A DNA stretch of 49,301 nucleotides from Deltaproteobacteria bacterium (lineage in GTDB: Bacteria > Myxococcota_A > Polyangia > Polyangiales > JADJMO01): positions 1 to 49,301 of the forward strand of contig JACPFM010000099.1 in assembly GCA_016182965.1 (NCBI GenBank). The letters run 5' to 3'. Each line of letters opens with the position of its first letter. Position 1 is the first letter of the stretch. The position numbers and the translations under genes were made by a program. A model generated the notes under the pieces. That model saw nothing but the letters and a program-made list of their open reading frames with translations, had not been told where the DNA came from and did not search any database. Positions 1-8,529 of this stretch are shown piece after piece.

Positions 1-1421
1 GGCGGCTTCGCCGTCGCGCTAGCGGGCGGCGCCGGCTTGAAGCCCGCCGGGGACGGCGGCGCGGCGCTCGCGGGCGGCGCGGCGGTCGGCTTCGGCGCGG
101 CGGGCTTCGGCGGCTTCGGCTCCTTGCCGCTCGGCGGGGCGAGGATCAGCGGCGTGTTCGAGTCGGTCTCGACCCACAGCCAGCGCCCGCCGTCGGCGAT
201 GGTGACGCGCATGCCGGTGAGGAACCCCATGCCGGCCTGGCCCATCACGTCGATGCCCTTGAACTTCGCGAGCGCCTCCTCGAGCTGCGGCACGCCGCCG
301 ACCGCGTCGGCCGGACCGAGATCGAGCCCGCCGAGCCGGATGTTGAGCAGTCGCGCCAACGAGCGACCCTCGTGCGTCGGCAGCGTCTTGGTGTCGACGC
401 CGATCTTCTTCCAGATCGGCTCGGGGAACGCGAGGGGGACGTCGGTGCCGGTGTTGATCCACAGCCCGGAGCTGACCTCGAACTCCTTGCGGATGGTCGA
501 GCGCACGAGCATGCCGCCGCCGTTGTAGTAGCCGGCGGCGACCTTGGTCATCTGCGCCGGCGCCGGCGGCTCGTCGCGGCGCAGCACCAGCTGATCGGCG
601 AGCCGATCGAACGTCAGGTGCAGCCGGCGGAGGAAGTTCATGCCGATGACCGCGCCGACCGGCACCGTCTGCCCCTTGGTGAAGGGGGAGAGGTCTTGCA
701 CGAACGCGGGGACGTCGCGGAACTCCATCGAGCGGGTGCCGTCGAAGTTCGCGAACTTGATCGACACCCAGCCGGGCGACGAGCGGCCCTTCTGATCGAG
801 GATCACCTCGGGGACGCCGGTGTCGAGGATGGCGATCGTCGACTGCCCGTCGACCTCGACCGGCACCATCAGCATGGTGCCGAGATCGCGCGGCATGCGC
901 ATCTCGACGACGCGCGCGGAGCTGTCTTTCAGGTTGAACGGCTTGCGACCGGTGCCCTGCGTGCCGGCGAGCTCGCGGACCGGCTTGGCCCACGGGTCCT
1001 TGAAGGACGGGTCCTCGAGGGCCTTCGACAGCTCCTCGGACGCGCGCGGCAGATCGTCTGAGTACCAGAACGCGCGCGCGCGAAGCGACGCCGCCTCGGA
1101 GGTGTCGATGCCCTCGAGGGCCTTGGCCGCGCTCTTGAAGTCGAGCCGCGCCAGCGCGATGCGCGCGGCGAGGACGCTGATCTCGGCGTCGCCCGGCGAG
1201 GCGGCGTTCGCCTTGTCGATGCTGTCCTTGGCCTCGGCGAGATCGAGCGCGCCGAGCTCCTCGGCGGCGCGCTTCATCCACTGCGTCGCCTTCTCGGTCC
1301 GAGGTCCCTTCGCCTTGCCGCCGGCGGCGGTCTCCGGATCGGGGCAGCCCGCGACCAGCGGGAGGCCGAGCGCCGAGGCGACGACGACGAGCGACCACAT
1401 CTTCGAAGAGCGACGGAACAC
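1..1421 (-). CDS. Two-lobed retropepsin-like aspartic protease lipoprotein (3' end outside window)
   Basis: Reads at least 473 codons off the window start, so the C-terminus (proline/alanine-rich) is missing. The GTG start at 1421 is chosen because GAGAGGG lies just upstream; an in-frame ATG at 1400 is the alternative. The N-terminus has basic residues, a hydrophobic stretch and a lipobox ending LVAGC (Cys26), so it should be a lipoprotein. Residues about 30-160 are helical and TPR-like. Lobe 1 has ILDTGVPEVIL (Asp200) followed by AVIGMNFL, the usual retropepsin pattern. Lobe 2 repeats the fold (INTGTDVPLAF, then GMGFLTGMRVTIADG) but carries Asn323 where the catalytic Asp would be. It lies 15 bp after the exonuclease gene, probably in one operon with it and bamD. 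Peptidase activity is inferred; it could be a binding-only protein. Confidence 0.8.
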   Translation of the reverse strand, partial: MFRRSSKMWSLVVVASALGLPLVAGCPDPETAAGGKAKGPRTEKATQWMKRAAEELGALDLAEAKDSIDKANAASPGDAEISVLAARIALARLDFKSAAKALEGIDTSEAASLRARAFWYSDDLPRASEELSKALEDPSFKDPWAKPVRELAGTQGTGRKPFNLKDSSARVVEMRMPRDLGTMLMVPVEVDGQSTIAILDTGVPEVILDQKGRSSPGWVSIKFANFDGTRSMEFRDVPAFVQDLSPFTKGQTVPVGAVIGMNFLRRLHLTFDRLADQLVLRRDEPPAPAQMTKVAAGYYNGGGMLVRSTIRKEFEVSSGLWINTGTDVPLAFPEPIWKKIGVDTKTLPTHEGRSLARLLNIRLGGLDLGPADAVGGVPQLEEALAKFKGIDVMGQAGMGFLTGMRVTIADGGRWLWVETDSNTPLILAPPSGKEPKPPKPAAPKPTAAPPASAAPPSPAGFKPAPPASATAKP

Positions 1422-1436
1422 GGCGAACCCTCTCGT

Positions 1437-2297
1437 TCAAGTCGCCGTGTCGGGTTCGATCCGGAGGATGCGATCCAGCCGGAGCTGCTTCCGACCGCGG
1501 CTCGGCAGCAAGTAGCCGATCGCGTGGGGCGGGGCCAGCGCGGTCAGCACCATTCGCAGGGGCTCGGCCGCCCGGTGTGAAGGCCGGTAGACCACGGTGA
1601 CCGGGCGCCCGGCGGCCACCGCCGCCGCGACCTCGGCGACGACCTCCGGCCGCGGGATGCGCTCGCCGACCCGGACCTCCCACAGGTCCCGCGGGGTGGT
1701 CGGCGAGAGGGCTTCGAGCAGCCGCTTGAAGACGGCCCTCGTCGTCCTGGCGTCCTCGCCGGCGCGGTGGGCTCGGGCGACGGGGATGCGCAGCGCCGCG
1801 GCGACGGCCGCGAGGCCGTACGACTTGAGGTGCAGGGCGCGACGCGCGAGCACGACGGTGTCGAGCGCGTGCGTCGGCGCCTCCGCGGCGCGCCCCAGCC
1901 GCGAGAGCTCGTCGTGCAGGAAGGCGAGGTCCCACGAGACGCCGTGCGCGACGATGATCGCGCCGGCGAAGAGCGAGAGGACACGATCGGCGAGCTCGGC
2001 GAACGTCGGCGCGGCGGCGATCTCGCGATCGGCGATCCCGTGGACGTGCTCGGCGCCTCGGCGCTCGCCGGGGTTCACCACCGTCTCGAGGCGGTCCTCG
2101 ATCGCGCCGCCCCGCACCCGCTCGACGCAGACCTCGACGACGCGGTCCTCGCCGACCTTGAGGCCGGTCATCTCGAGATCGACGAAGGCGAAGGCGACGT
2201 CGGCGAGCGGCGCGTCCCACGGAGCTCCGGGCGGAGGAGGCTCGTCCCCCGGTGAACGATCGTGTGCGTACGCGCGCAGGCCGGCGGGCGGGCGCAC
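1437..2297 (-). CDS. DnaQ-family DEDDh 3'-5' exonuclease with C-terminal WYL-like domain
   Basis: A 286-residue protein. The DEDDh nuclease core is complete: Asp40 and Glu42 (FVDLEMTGL), Asp123 (HGVSWDLAFLHDEL), and His177 and Asp182 (HRAGEDARTT). This predicts metal-dependent 3'-5' exonuclease activity like the polymerase III epsilon subunit. Residues about 229-282 (RPVTVVYRPS, then GYLLPSRGRK and LRLDRILRIE) follow the WYL pattern, a ligand-sensing domain usually found in regulators. The reading frame stays open far upstream. GTG 2297 is chosen because it lies 7 bp after the bamD stop, has GAGG at a good distance, and leaves a normal-length nuclease. The family is clear; the WYL assignment is moderately sure and the in vivo role is unknown. 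Confidence 0.87.
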   Translation of the reverse strand: MRPPAGLRAYAHDRSPGDEPPPPGAPWDAPLADVAFAFVDLEMTGLKVGEDRVVEVCVERVRGGAIEDRLETVVNPGERRGAEHVHGIADREIAAAPTFAELADRVLSLFAGAIIVAHGVSWDLAFLHDELSRLGRAAEAPTHALDTVVLARRALHLKSYGLAAVAAALRIPVARAHRAGEDARTTRAVFKRLLEALSPTTPRDLWEVRVGERIPRPEVVAEVAAAVAAGRPVTVVYRPSHRAAEPLRMVLTALAPPHAIGYLLPSRGRKQLRLDRILRIEPDTAT

Positions 2298-2304
2298 CGG
2301 AGCC

Positions 2305-3105
2305 TCAGGGACCCAGCTCTTTGAGGAACTTGCGCGCCTGCACCGTGCGCGGGTCGTCCGGGTACTTCTTGATGACGTACTCGAACGTGGCGCGCGCCTC
2401 TTGCTTGCGCTTGAGCATGAGGAGGATCTCGCCCTGGATGACCAGCGCCTCGACGTCGCGCTTGCTGCCGCGGTACTTGGTGACGGCGTACGTGGCGCGC
2501 GCGAGCGCGGCCTCGTACTTGTCTTTCCGCATGTAGAAGCGCGCGACGTACAGCTCGTGCGCGACCAGGCGCGCGAGGCAGTCGGCGTGCAGCTCGCGCA
2601 TCTCGTTGACCTGCGGGCCCTCGGGGAACTCCTCGAGGAAGCGCGCGATCTCGCGCGTCGCCTCGACGACGGCGGACTGGTCGCGCTCCTCCTGCGCGGG
2701 GAGCAGGAACGCGTCGCTGATCTGGTTGTAGTAGCTGCGCGCCATGCGCATGCGCGCCCAGCCGACCTCGGGGTGCTTCGGGTTCTCGCGCTCGAAGCCC
2801 TTGTAGGCGGTGATCGCCTCGGTCCACTTGTCTTGCGCGAACTCGATGTCGGCCAGCCGCAGCTGCGCGAGCGGCGCGTAGATGCTGAAGCTGAAGCGGC
2901 GGCGGACCTCGCGGAACTGGGTGCTCGCCTCCTGCCAGTCCTTGTCGCGGAAGGCGACCATCGCGTCTTCGTAGGCGCGGCGCGCGTTCTCGGAGTACTG
3001 CAGGACGCCGGTGCCGTACTTGCCCTTCTCGGCACCGCCGCACGCGCTCACGGCGACCCCGAGCAGGGCGCAGATCAGGACGGAGCCGGGGAGGGTGGAC
3101 CGCAT
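2305..3105 (-). CDS. bamD: Outer-membrane assembly lipoprotein BamD (TPR)
   Basis: 266 residues from ATG 3105. The signal peptide ends in a lipobox (LLGVAVSAC, Cys22), so the mature protein is lipid-anchored in the periplasm. The rest is TPR helices with BamD-like sequence: YEDAMVAFRDKDWQEA, RRFSFSIYAPLAQLRLADIEF, IARFLEEFP and a final FEYVIKKYPDD. In the Bam complex BamD bridges BamA and helps insert beta-barrel proteins. An in-frame upstream start at 3165 would add 20 basic residues before the signal peptide and is rejected. It lies 109 bp downstream of dnaA and 7 bp upstream of the exonuclease gene. A YbgF/CpoB-type TPR protein is a weaker alternative. Confidence 0.85.
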   Translation of the reverse strand: MRSTLPGSVLICALLGVAVSACGGAEKGKYGTGVLQYSENARRAYEDAMVAFRDKDWQEASTQFREVRRRFSFSIYAPLAQLRLADIEFAQDKWTEAITAYKGFERENPKHPEVGWARMRMARSYYNQISDAFLLPAQEERDQSAVVEATREIARFLEEFPEGPQVNEMRELHADCLARLVAHELYVARFYMRKDKYEAALARATYAVTKYRGSKRDVEALVIQGEILLMLKRKQEARATFEYVIKKYPDDPRTVQARKFLKELGP

Positions 3106-3214
3106 CGCGACCGGGATGCCTACCACGGAGCGCCGCCGGACGGCACCCCGACCGCCCCGACTCACGGAGCTCCCGCTCGAGCGCGTCAGGGGACGCGACC
3201 ACTCGGCCGGAGGC

Positions 3215-4675
3215 TCAGGCGCCCAGCTTGCGCTCGATCGCGTCGATGTGACCGCGCAGATCGGCGTCGGTCGCGCGCAGCGCCTCGACCTTCTTCACCG
3301 CGTGCATCACGCTCGTGTGATCACGGTGGCCGAAGTGGCGCCCGAGCTCGGGGTAGCTGCACTTCAGGCGCTGGCGGCAGAGGTAGATCGCGACGTGCCG
3401 CGCCTGCGCGACGGAGCGGTGGCGATCCTTCCCGAGCAGATCGCTCGAGCGAAGGTTGAAGTGGTGGCAGACCGCGCGGACGACGTCCTCCACGCTCACC
3501 GGCTGCTGGCGCGCGGGGAGCGTCGAGGCGAGCACGCTGCGCGCGAACTCCACGTCGATGCGGCGCCCGAGGATCGACGCCTGCGCGGCGAGGCGGATGA
3601 GCGCCCCCTCGAGCTCGCGGACGTTCGAGCGGATCGCCTGCGCGAGGAGCACCGCGGTCTCGTCGTCGATCTCGAGCTGTTCGAGCTGCGCCTTCTTGCG
3701 CACGATGGCGACGCGGGTCTCGAGCTGCGGCACCTGCACGTCGGCCACGAGGCCCCAGGTGAAGCGCGAGACCAGGCGCTCGGTCGTCCGCTCGAGCTCG
3801 TGCGGGTAGCGATCGCTGGTGAGGACGATCTGCTTGTCGGCCGAGTGCAGCGCGTTGAACGTGTGGAAGAACTCTTCCTGCGTCTGCTCGCGACCGGCGA
3901 GGTTGTGGACGTCGTCCATCAACAGGAGGTCGCACTGCGTGCGGTAGCGCGTGCGGAAGGCGTCCATCTCCTTGGCGGCGATCGCCGAGATGAACTCGTT
4001 GGTGAACGCCTCGGCCGAGACGACCACGATGCGCGCGTTGGGGCGCATGGCGTGGACGTGGTGACCGATCGCGTGCAGCAGGTGGGTCTTGCCGAGGCCG
4101 GTGCCGCCGCAGATGAAGAGCGGGTTGTAGCGGCGCACCGAGCCGGCGCCGGCGGCCGCGAGGGCCGCGGCGTGCGCGAGCTCGTTCGACGCGCCGACGA
4201 CGAAGTTCGCGAAGAGGTACTTCGGGTTGAGGCCCGGCGGGATGGCGGTCGGCGCGGAGCCGCCGTCGAACGAGGCGGCGAGCGGCCCCGCCGACAGCGC
4301 GCGCTGCGGCTCGGGCACCGGCGCATCCGCGCCCGAGGCGCTCGAGGCGCCCGACGTGCTCGAGGCGCCCGAGGCGCTCGAGGCGGGCGGCGGCACGGAG
4401 GTGCGGTCGAGCGGCTTGATCGCGACCGGCGAGGGGAGGTCGGCGTCGATGGCCCACGCGACGTCGATCGCGAGGCCGGTGCGCTCGCGGATCTTCTCCT
4501 TCAATACGGGGAGGTAGTGCGTCGTGACGAAGTCACGGACGAAGGCGTTCTGCGCGCGAAGCTGCAGCACACCATCCGTCAGCCCGTCGAACTGCACCGA
4601 GGAGAACCAACGATCGAAGGTCGTCGGCATCTTCGAGCGAAGCTCGGCGATCGCACCGTTCCAAACGTCCTGCAT
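3215..4675 (-). CDS. dnaA: Chromosomal replication initiator protein DnaA
   Basis: 486 residues from ATG 4675, with AGGTGTGGG upstream. Domain I (about 1-85) starts MQDVWNGAIAELRSKMP. Domain II (about 90-150) is a low-complexity linker with repeated SGASS units, matching a repeated nucleotide tract at about 4338-4386. The AAA+ domain has Walker A GGTGLGKTH (190-198) and Walker B LLLMDDV (250-256). Domain IV has the DnaA-box-binding signature CSYPELGRHFGHRDHTSVMH (439-458). It binds DnaA boxes and opens the origin. An extra 28 codons upstream (TTG/ATG-type starts to 4759) would run over a near-consensus DnaA box, so they are not included. Autoregulation through the boxes at 4752-4772 is likely. 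Confidence 0.97.
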   Translation of the reverse strand: MQDVWNGAIAELRSKMPTTFDRWFSSVQFDGLTDGVLQLRAQNAFVRDFVTTHYLPVLKEKIRERTGLAIDVAWAIDADLPSPVAIKPLDRTSVPPPASSASGASSTSGASSASGADAPVPEPQRALSAGPLAASFDGGSAPTAIPPGLNPKYLFANFVVGASNELAHAAALAAAGAGSVRRYNPLFICGGTGLGKTHLLHAIGHHVHAMRPNARIVVVSAEAFTNEFISAIAAKEMDAFRTRYRTQCDLLLMDDVHNLAGREQTQEEFFHTFNALHSADKQIVLTSDRYPHELERTTERLVSRFTWGLVADVQVPQLETRVAIVRKKAQLEQLEIDDETAVLLAQAIRSNVRELEGALIRLAAQASILGRRIDVEFARSVLASTLPARQQPVSVEDVVRAVCHHFNLRSSDLLGKDRHRSVAQARHVAIYLCRQRLKCSYPELGRHFGHRDHTSVMHAVKKVEALRATDADLRGHIDAIERKLGA

Positions 4676-4751
4676 CCCACACCTGCTGTCCCGACGCCCC
4701 GGCCCACTGCAATCGACGAAAAAAACCGACAAAGATGCCCGCGTCCTCAGG

Positions 4752-4772
4752 TTTTCCACAGCCTGGGGACAA
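4752..4772. promoter_or_regulatory. Inverted pair of DnaA-box-like sites upstream of dnaA
   Basis: TTTTCCACA (4752-4760, one mismatch to TTATCCACA) is followed after 3 bp by TGGGGACAA (4764-4772, inverse box with two mismatches). Such inverted pairs just upstream of dnaA are common at origins and autoregulated dnaA promoters. Confidence 0.55.
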
Positions 4773-4776
4773 ACCG

Positions 4777-4796
4777 TTCGCGAGGTCTCTCGCGAA
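4777..4796. repeat. Perfect inverted repeat beside the DnaA-box pair
   Basis: Arms TTCGCGAG and CTCGCGAA around a GTCT loop, then AATTTT. It sits 5 bp from the DnaA-box pair, about 100 bp upstream of the dnaA start. It could be an operator or an origin structural element; no function is shown. Confidence 0.45.
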
Positions 4797-5253
4797 TTTT
4801 GCGATGACTCTCTGGCTGTGGCCTCTCGAGCTCGCTCGAACAGGCCTCGTTCACCGATTCACTCCGTCGCTACGCCCGAACCCCCGCACTCCTCAGAGCT
4901 CGCCTGCAGGTCCACCGAACCCCAGGCGCCGAACATGACGAACGAAGTGCCAGTCATCTGCTCCCACGACGCCGCACACCGGCGTTCTCCCGGCGACGGG
5001 CCGACGACCGAGGACCATTCATCCACGGCTGCGGCTCGCCTCCTCCGCGCCACCGAACGCGCCACCCACGAGGAGTGATGCGTGTCGACCGCGTGAAGGG
5101 AGGTAGCACCGGCTCGACGCGCGCGTCTAGACCCTGTGCGGCCGCATCGACTTCCGACCTGGAATTCCGCGCACTTGCGCACTCGAACGCGGTGAGCTCC
5201 ATGACGATTCGCAGAGCTCCTTCGAGGCACGATCGGGAGGTGCTTCGACGCGT

Positions 5254-5262
5254 TTATCCACA
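5254..5262 (+). promoter_or_regulatory. Perfect DnaA box
   Basis: TTATCCACA matches the canonical DnaA box exactly and is followed by CG. It lies 109 bp before the start of the next plus-strand gene and about 580 bp from the dnaA start. Confidence 0.6.
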
Positions 5263-5370
5263 CGTGAACGATCGCGGTCGTTGTCGTGGCGCATGGCAAG
5301 CGAAAAGTGCTTCGCACCCGCTCTGAGCGGAATTTGGCCCGGTCACGCCGGCCCGCGTACGGGGGAGCGG

Positions 5371-6399
5371 ATGCCGAACCGGCCCCGTGGGCGCGAAGGA
5401 AGGGCGCTGCGCACCGTGCTCTCTGCGGCGAGCGTGCTCGCAGTGCTCGCAGTGCTCGCCGCGCCGCGCGCCGCGCACGCACAGGAGAGCGCCTACCGCG
5501 CGCCGGAGTACGGCTACCAGTACGGCGAGTTCGAGGGGCCGCGCACGCTCGCCATGGGCGGGGCCGCGCGCGCGTTCGGGCTGTCCACGTCTTCGATCGC
5601 GCTCAACCCCGGGAACCTGGCCGCGCAGCGCGTCTACCACCTGGAGGCGCTCTTCGGGATGGACACCAAGGCGCACCGCCTCCAGTACGGCGCGTCGATC
5701 GCGGACTCGGTGACCTCGCGTCTGGCGATGGGCGTGCTCGCGAGCCGCACCGATCTCGGCAACGATGGCGATCTTTACCGCCGCGGCGCGCTCGACGTGC
5801 GCGTGTCCGGCGCGTACGCGCTCGGCGACAAGCTCTCGTTCGGCGTGACCGGTCACTACTTGCGCGTCTCGCAGGACGGGCTCGGCCCGCTGGGGGAGAG
5901 CCGGGTCTCGCGGTCCTCCTCCGACGACCCGAACTACCGCGTCTTCACGTTCGACGCCGGCCTCGCGCTCTCGCTGAGCGATTCGCTCCGGCTGGGGGCC
6001 GTCGGCTACAACCTCACGAGCACCGGCAGCGCGCTGGCCCCCTTGATGGTGGGCGGCGGGCTCGGCTTCAAGGCGGGCGATCTCACGCTCGAGGCGAACG
6101 TGGTCGGGGTCGACCGGACGACGTGGGGCGCCTGGAAGACCCGGTTCATGGCCGGCGGGGAGTACCTGCTCGGCGACCACTACCCCCTCCGCATCGGGTA
6201 CGTCTGGGACCAGGGAACCAAGCGTCACGCGCTCTCGGCGGGCACCGGATACGTCGACCGGACCTTCGCGCTCGACGCGGGTATTCGCACCGATGTCGCC
6301 GCTCCGGACGATCCTTGGGGGAGAGCGTTGGTGTTCTCCGTCGGCCTGAGATACTTTTACGAGTCTTCGGCTGCTCCAGACCAGGCCACGCAGTTCTGA
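5371..6399 (+). CDS. PorV/UPF0164-like outer-membrane beta-barrel protein
   Basis: 342 residues from ATG 5371, with GGGGGAG 4 nt upstream. The signal peptide has a basic N-region (RPRGREGR), an alanine/leucine/valine core and a cleavage site at AHA-QES. After it comes the MGGA...A....S..LNPGNLA pattern (LAMGGAARAFGLSTSSIALN) seen in PorV/PorQ, UPF0164 and FadL-like barrels. Alternating hydrophobic strands follow and the last residue is Phe, as in many Bam substrates. It should sit in the outer membrane; the cargo or partner is unknown. A possible upstream TTG start (5281) has no SD and would bury the signal peptide. The next gene begins 33 bp downstream and may be co-transcribed. Confidence 0.8.
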   Translation: MPNRPRGREGRALRTVLSAASVLAVLAVLAAPRAAHAQESAYRAPEYGYQYGEFEGPRTLAMGGAARAFGLSTSSIALNPGNLAAQRVYHLEALFGMDTKAHRLQYGASIADSVTSRLAMGVLASRTDLGNDGDLYRRGALDVRVSGAYALGDKLSFGVTGHYLRVSQDGLGPLGESRVSRSSSDDPNYRVFTFDAGLALSLSDSLRLGAVGYNLTSTGSALAPLMVGGGLGFKAGDLTLEANVVGVDRTTWGAWKTRFMAGGEYLLGDHYPLRIGYVWDQGTKRHALSAGTGYVDRTFALDAGIRTDVAAPDDPWGRALVFSVGLRYFYESSAAPDQATQF

Positions 6400-6432
6400 G
6401 GTGAGCTCGGAGGGCCGAACCGTCGAGTCGAT

Positions 6433-8385
6433 ATGCCCGGCGTCGCGCAGCCGCTCCTCCCGCCCCCCAAAGACGGCGATCCCGAAGACGTCGTCTGGGC
6501 GTTGCAAACCGCTGACACGCTCTGGAAGCGCGGCGAGTACAGCGACGCCATCGCGTGGATCCGCCGCGCGGCGAACGCCGCCGCCGACGCCGAGGCCGAT
6601 CTCCGGGTGATCGAGCTCGCCAAGGCGGCCGCCGATCTGGCCGCCCTGGTCGAGGCGTTCGCGCCGCCGGCGCCTCCGCCTCCGCCGCCTCCTGCGGCGC
6701 CTCCGCCGCCTGCGGCTCCTGCGCCTCCCGAGGCGGCGCCGTCGCCGCGGGTGCCTTCCGGCATCGACATCGACGTCGAGCTCACCCCCGACGAGGGACC
6801 TTCCTCTGCGCCCGGCCGCGCACCCGCGCCCGCGCCTGGGCCGGCAATGAGGCCGAAGCCGCCCGGTCCGCCCCCGCGCCCCAAGGCGCCGCCGGCCGCG
6901 CGGCTGCCCACGCCCAACCCGGTGCCGAGTCCGTTGCGGCAGGTGCCCTTCGCAGAGGTCGCCTCCGCCGCGATGATCGAAGAGCCGGCGATGCCGCCGC
7001 CCGCTCCGCAGCCACTGCCGGCGCTCCGCAACCTCGACTCGCTCGAGGCGATCCCGTCGGTTCCGCCGGCGCCGCCCGATTTCGCGCCCACGCCGATGGC
7101 GATGCCGGTGGCGAGGAGCGTCCCGCCGCCGGCCGAGCCGCCGCCGCCGCATGTCCGGGTCGCGCCCGAGGTGCCGCGCGCCGTTCGTTCGTCGACCGCG
7201 CCCTTCGGCACGCCCGATCCCTCGTCGCTCAGGGTGCACGCGCCGCCGGCGCTCGAGCCGCAGACCACGATCCCCGACGAGTTCGCCGGCGCGATCGAAG
7301 TGCCGCCGCGACCGGGGCGCCCGGCCTCCGAGCCGCCCGTGTCGGCCGACGTCGTCACCTCGGCGCCGCCCCTCGCGCCGCCGCGACCGGCGCCTCGCGC
7401 GCCGACGCCGCCGATGGGCAGCGTGCCGCCGCCGCGCGTGAGCCTCAAACCGAGCGCGCAGCCGCTCGCGTCCGAAGACGGCGTGCAGAGCCACGTGAGC
7501 GACGCGCCGCCGCGCACCGCGCAGGGCGCGGCCGTGCACATCCCGCTCGCGCCGAAGGCGCCGATCGTCGAGGAGACCCCGCTCGGTCATCTGGCGATGC
7601 CCGCCCTCGTCGCGCCGCCGATCTCCGGGCGCGCCGTGCTGCTCGATCCGGAGCAGTTCGAGGTCCTCGCCGACGTCCCCGACGACGCGCGCGAGGCGCT
7701 CGTCGCGGCCTCGGAGCGCCGCGCGCTGCTGCCCGACGAGGTCGCCCCGGCGCCGCCGATGATCATCGTGCTGCACGGAGAGCTCGAGGTCCGTGCGCGC
7801 GGCTTCAGCACGCGGCTCGACGCGATCTCCGCCGGGCAGGTGCGGCTGCTCGTTCCGATCGTCCCCGCGGAGGGTGAGCTCGACATCGTCGGCGGCTCGA
7901 AGGGAGCGCGCTTCCTCGCGCTCGGGGTCGCGGCGATCGAGCGGCTGCGCGAGGCGGCTCCGTGGGTGGTGCAGGAGCTCGAGCCGGTGAGCGACGACGT
8001 GCACGTGGTCGCCGGCGCGCTGCGCGGTCGACACGGCGCGCGCCTCGACGGCGGCGTGCTCGACGCGATCCTCCGCCGCGCCAAGACGATGCGTCTCGCG
8101 CCCGGCTCCAAGGTCGTCAAGCAGGGCGAGCCGGTGCGCGCGTTCATCCTCGTCGGCGCGGGCGAGCTCACCATCCGCGGCGGCACCGAGGAGTCGTCGC
8201 CGGTGCTCGAGACGCTCGATCCGGGCGACATCCTCTACGCCGCCGAGCTGCTCGGCCGGCAGCCGGCGCCGGCCACGGTGCGCGCCGGCGATCGCGGCGC
8301 GCTGGTCATCGTCGCCACGCGCGCGGCGACCGAGGAGCTCATGGTCACCGTGCCGCCGCTCCTCGAGATGCTCGGCGAGGCCTGA
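6433..8385 (+). CDS. Proline-rich protein with C-terminal cNMP-binding-like domains
   Basis: 650 residues. Residues about 15-75 are helical and TPR-like (ALQTADTLWKRGEYSDAIAW). Residues about 78-390 are a long Pro/Ala-rich disordered linker. The C-terminus has two cyclic-nucleotide-fold segments: a degenerate one at about 395-500 and a clearer one at about 535-650 (LAPGSKVVKQGEPVRAFILV, then GDILYAAELL). The usual Arg of the phosphate-binding cassette is not evident, so cyclic-nucleotide binding is doubtful. There is no signal peptide or membrane segment, so it is probably cytoplasmic. It may be co-transcribed with the barrel gene. The ATG has no strong SD. It is convergent with the aminotransferase gene. 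Confidence 0.75.
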   Translation: MPGVAQPLLPPPKDGDPEDVVWALQTADTLWKRGEYSDAIAWIRRAANAAADAEADLRVIELAKAAADLAALVEAFAPPAPPPPPPPAAPPPPAAPAPPEAAPSPRVPSGIDIDVELTPDEGPSSAPGRAPAPAPGPAMRPKPPGPPPRPKAPPAARLPTPNPVPSPLRQVPFAEVASAAMIEEPAMPPPAPQPLPALRNLDSLEAIPSVPPAPPDFAPTPMAMPVARSVPPPAEPPPPHVRVAPEVPRAVRSSTAPFGTPDPSSLRVHAPPALEPQTTIPDEFAGAIEVPPRPGRPASEPPVSADVVTSAPPLAPPRPAPRAPTPPMGSVPPPRVSLKPSAQPLASEDGVQSHVSDAPPRTAQGAAVHIPLAPKAPIVEETPLGHLAMPALVAPPISGRAVLLDPEQFEVLADVPDDAREALVAASERRALLPDEVAPAPPMIIVLHGELEVRARGFSTRLDAISAGQVRLLVPIVPAEGELDIVGGSKGARFLALGVAAIERLREAAPWVVQELEPVSDDVHVVAGALRGRHGARLDGGVLDAILRRAKTMRLAPGSKVVKQGEPVRAFILVGAGELTIRGGTEESSPVLETLDPGDILYAAELLGRQPAPATVRAGDRGALVIVATRAATEELMVTVPPLLEMLGEA

Positions 8386-8454
8386 TTCAGCGGGCTGTCG
8401 CTGCCGGGGCGGGCGGTCGGCGCTCGTCCTCCGTGTGGCTGCGGCTGGGCTGAT

Positions 8455-8478
8455 GACTGACGACTGACGACTGACGAC
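8455..8478. repeat. Heptanucleotide tandem repeat (GACTGAC)
   Basis: Three full copies of GACTGAC plus a partial one, in the 144-bp gap between two convergent genes. The rest of the gap shows no clear hairpin terminator. A second heptamer family lies at 27137-27288. Confidence 0.8.
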
Positions 8479-8529
8479 CAAGCCGACACAGCGACAGGTA
8501 GGCTCCGTCCCGGAATTGCGACCGCTGAT

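Larger units (their letters stand above)
4676..5370. other. Gene-free region upstream of dnaA, candidate oriC
   Basis: About 695 bp between divergent dnaA and the outer-membrane protein gene with no convincing ORF. It contains one perfect DnaA box (5254-5262), one near-perfect box in an inverted pair (4752-4772), a weaker box-like site (5019-5027), an 8-bp-arm inverted repeat (4777-4796), and AT-rich patches in an otherwise GC-rich setting (about 4715-4735 and 4795-4801). A position next to dnaA is typical for oriC. With only two good boxes it may instead be a dnaA regulatory region. Confidence 0.5.

Noticed and set aside
1450..1464. tRNA T-arm-like GGTTCGATCC
   Set aside because: It lies inside the 3' end of the exonuclease gene and no cloverleaf can be built around it.
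1437..3035. Long N-terminal extension of the exonuclease
   Set aside because: It overlaps bamD in a different frame with low-complexity Ser/Arg sequence. GTG 2297 with a nearby SD gives a normal protein.
5254..8481. Large minus-strand ORF opposite the barrel and cNMP-like genes
   Set aside because: Arg/His-rich antisense shadow; the plus-strand genes have signal peptide and domain logic.
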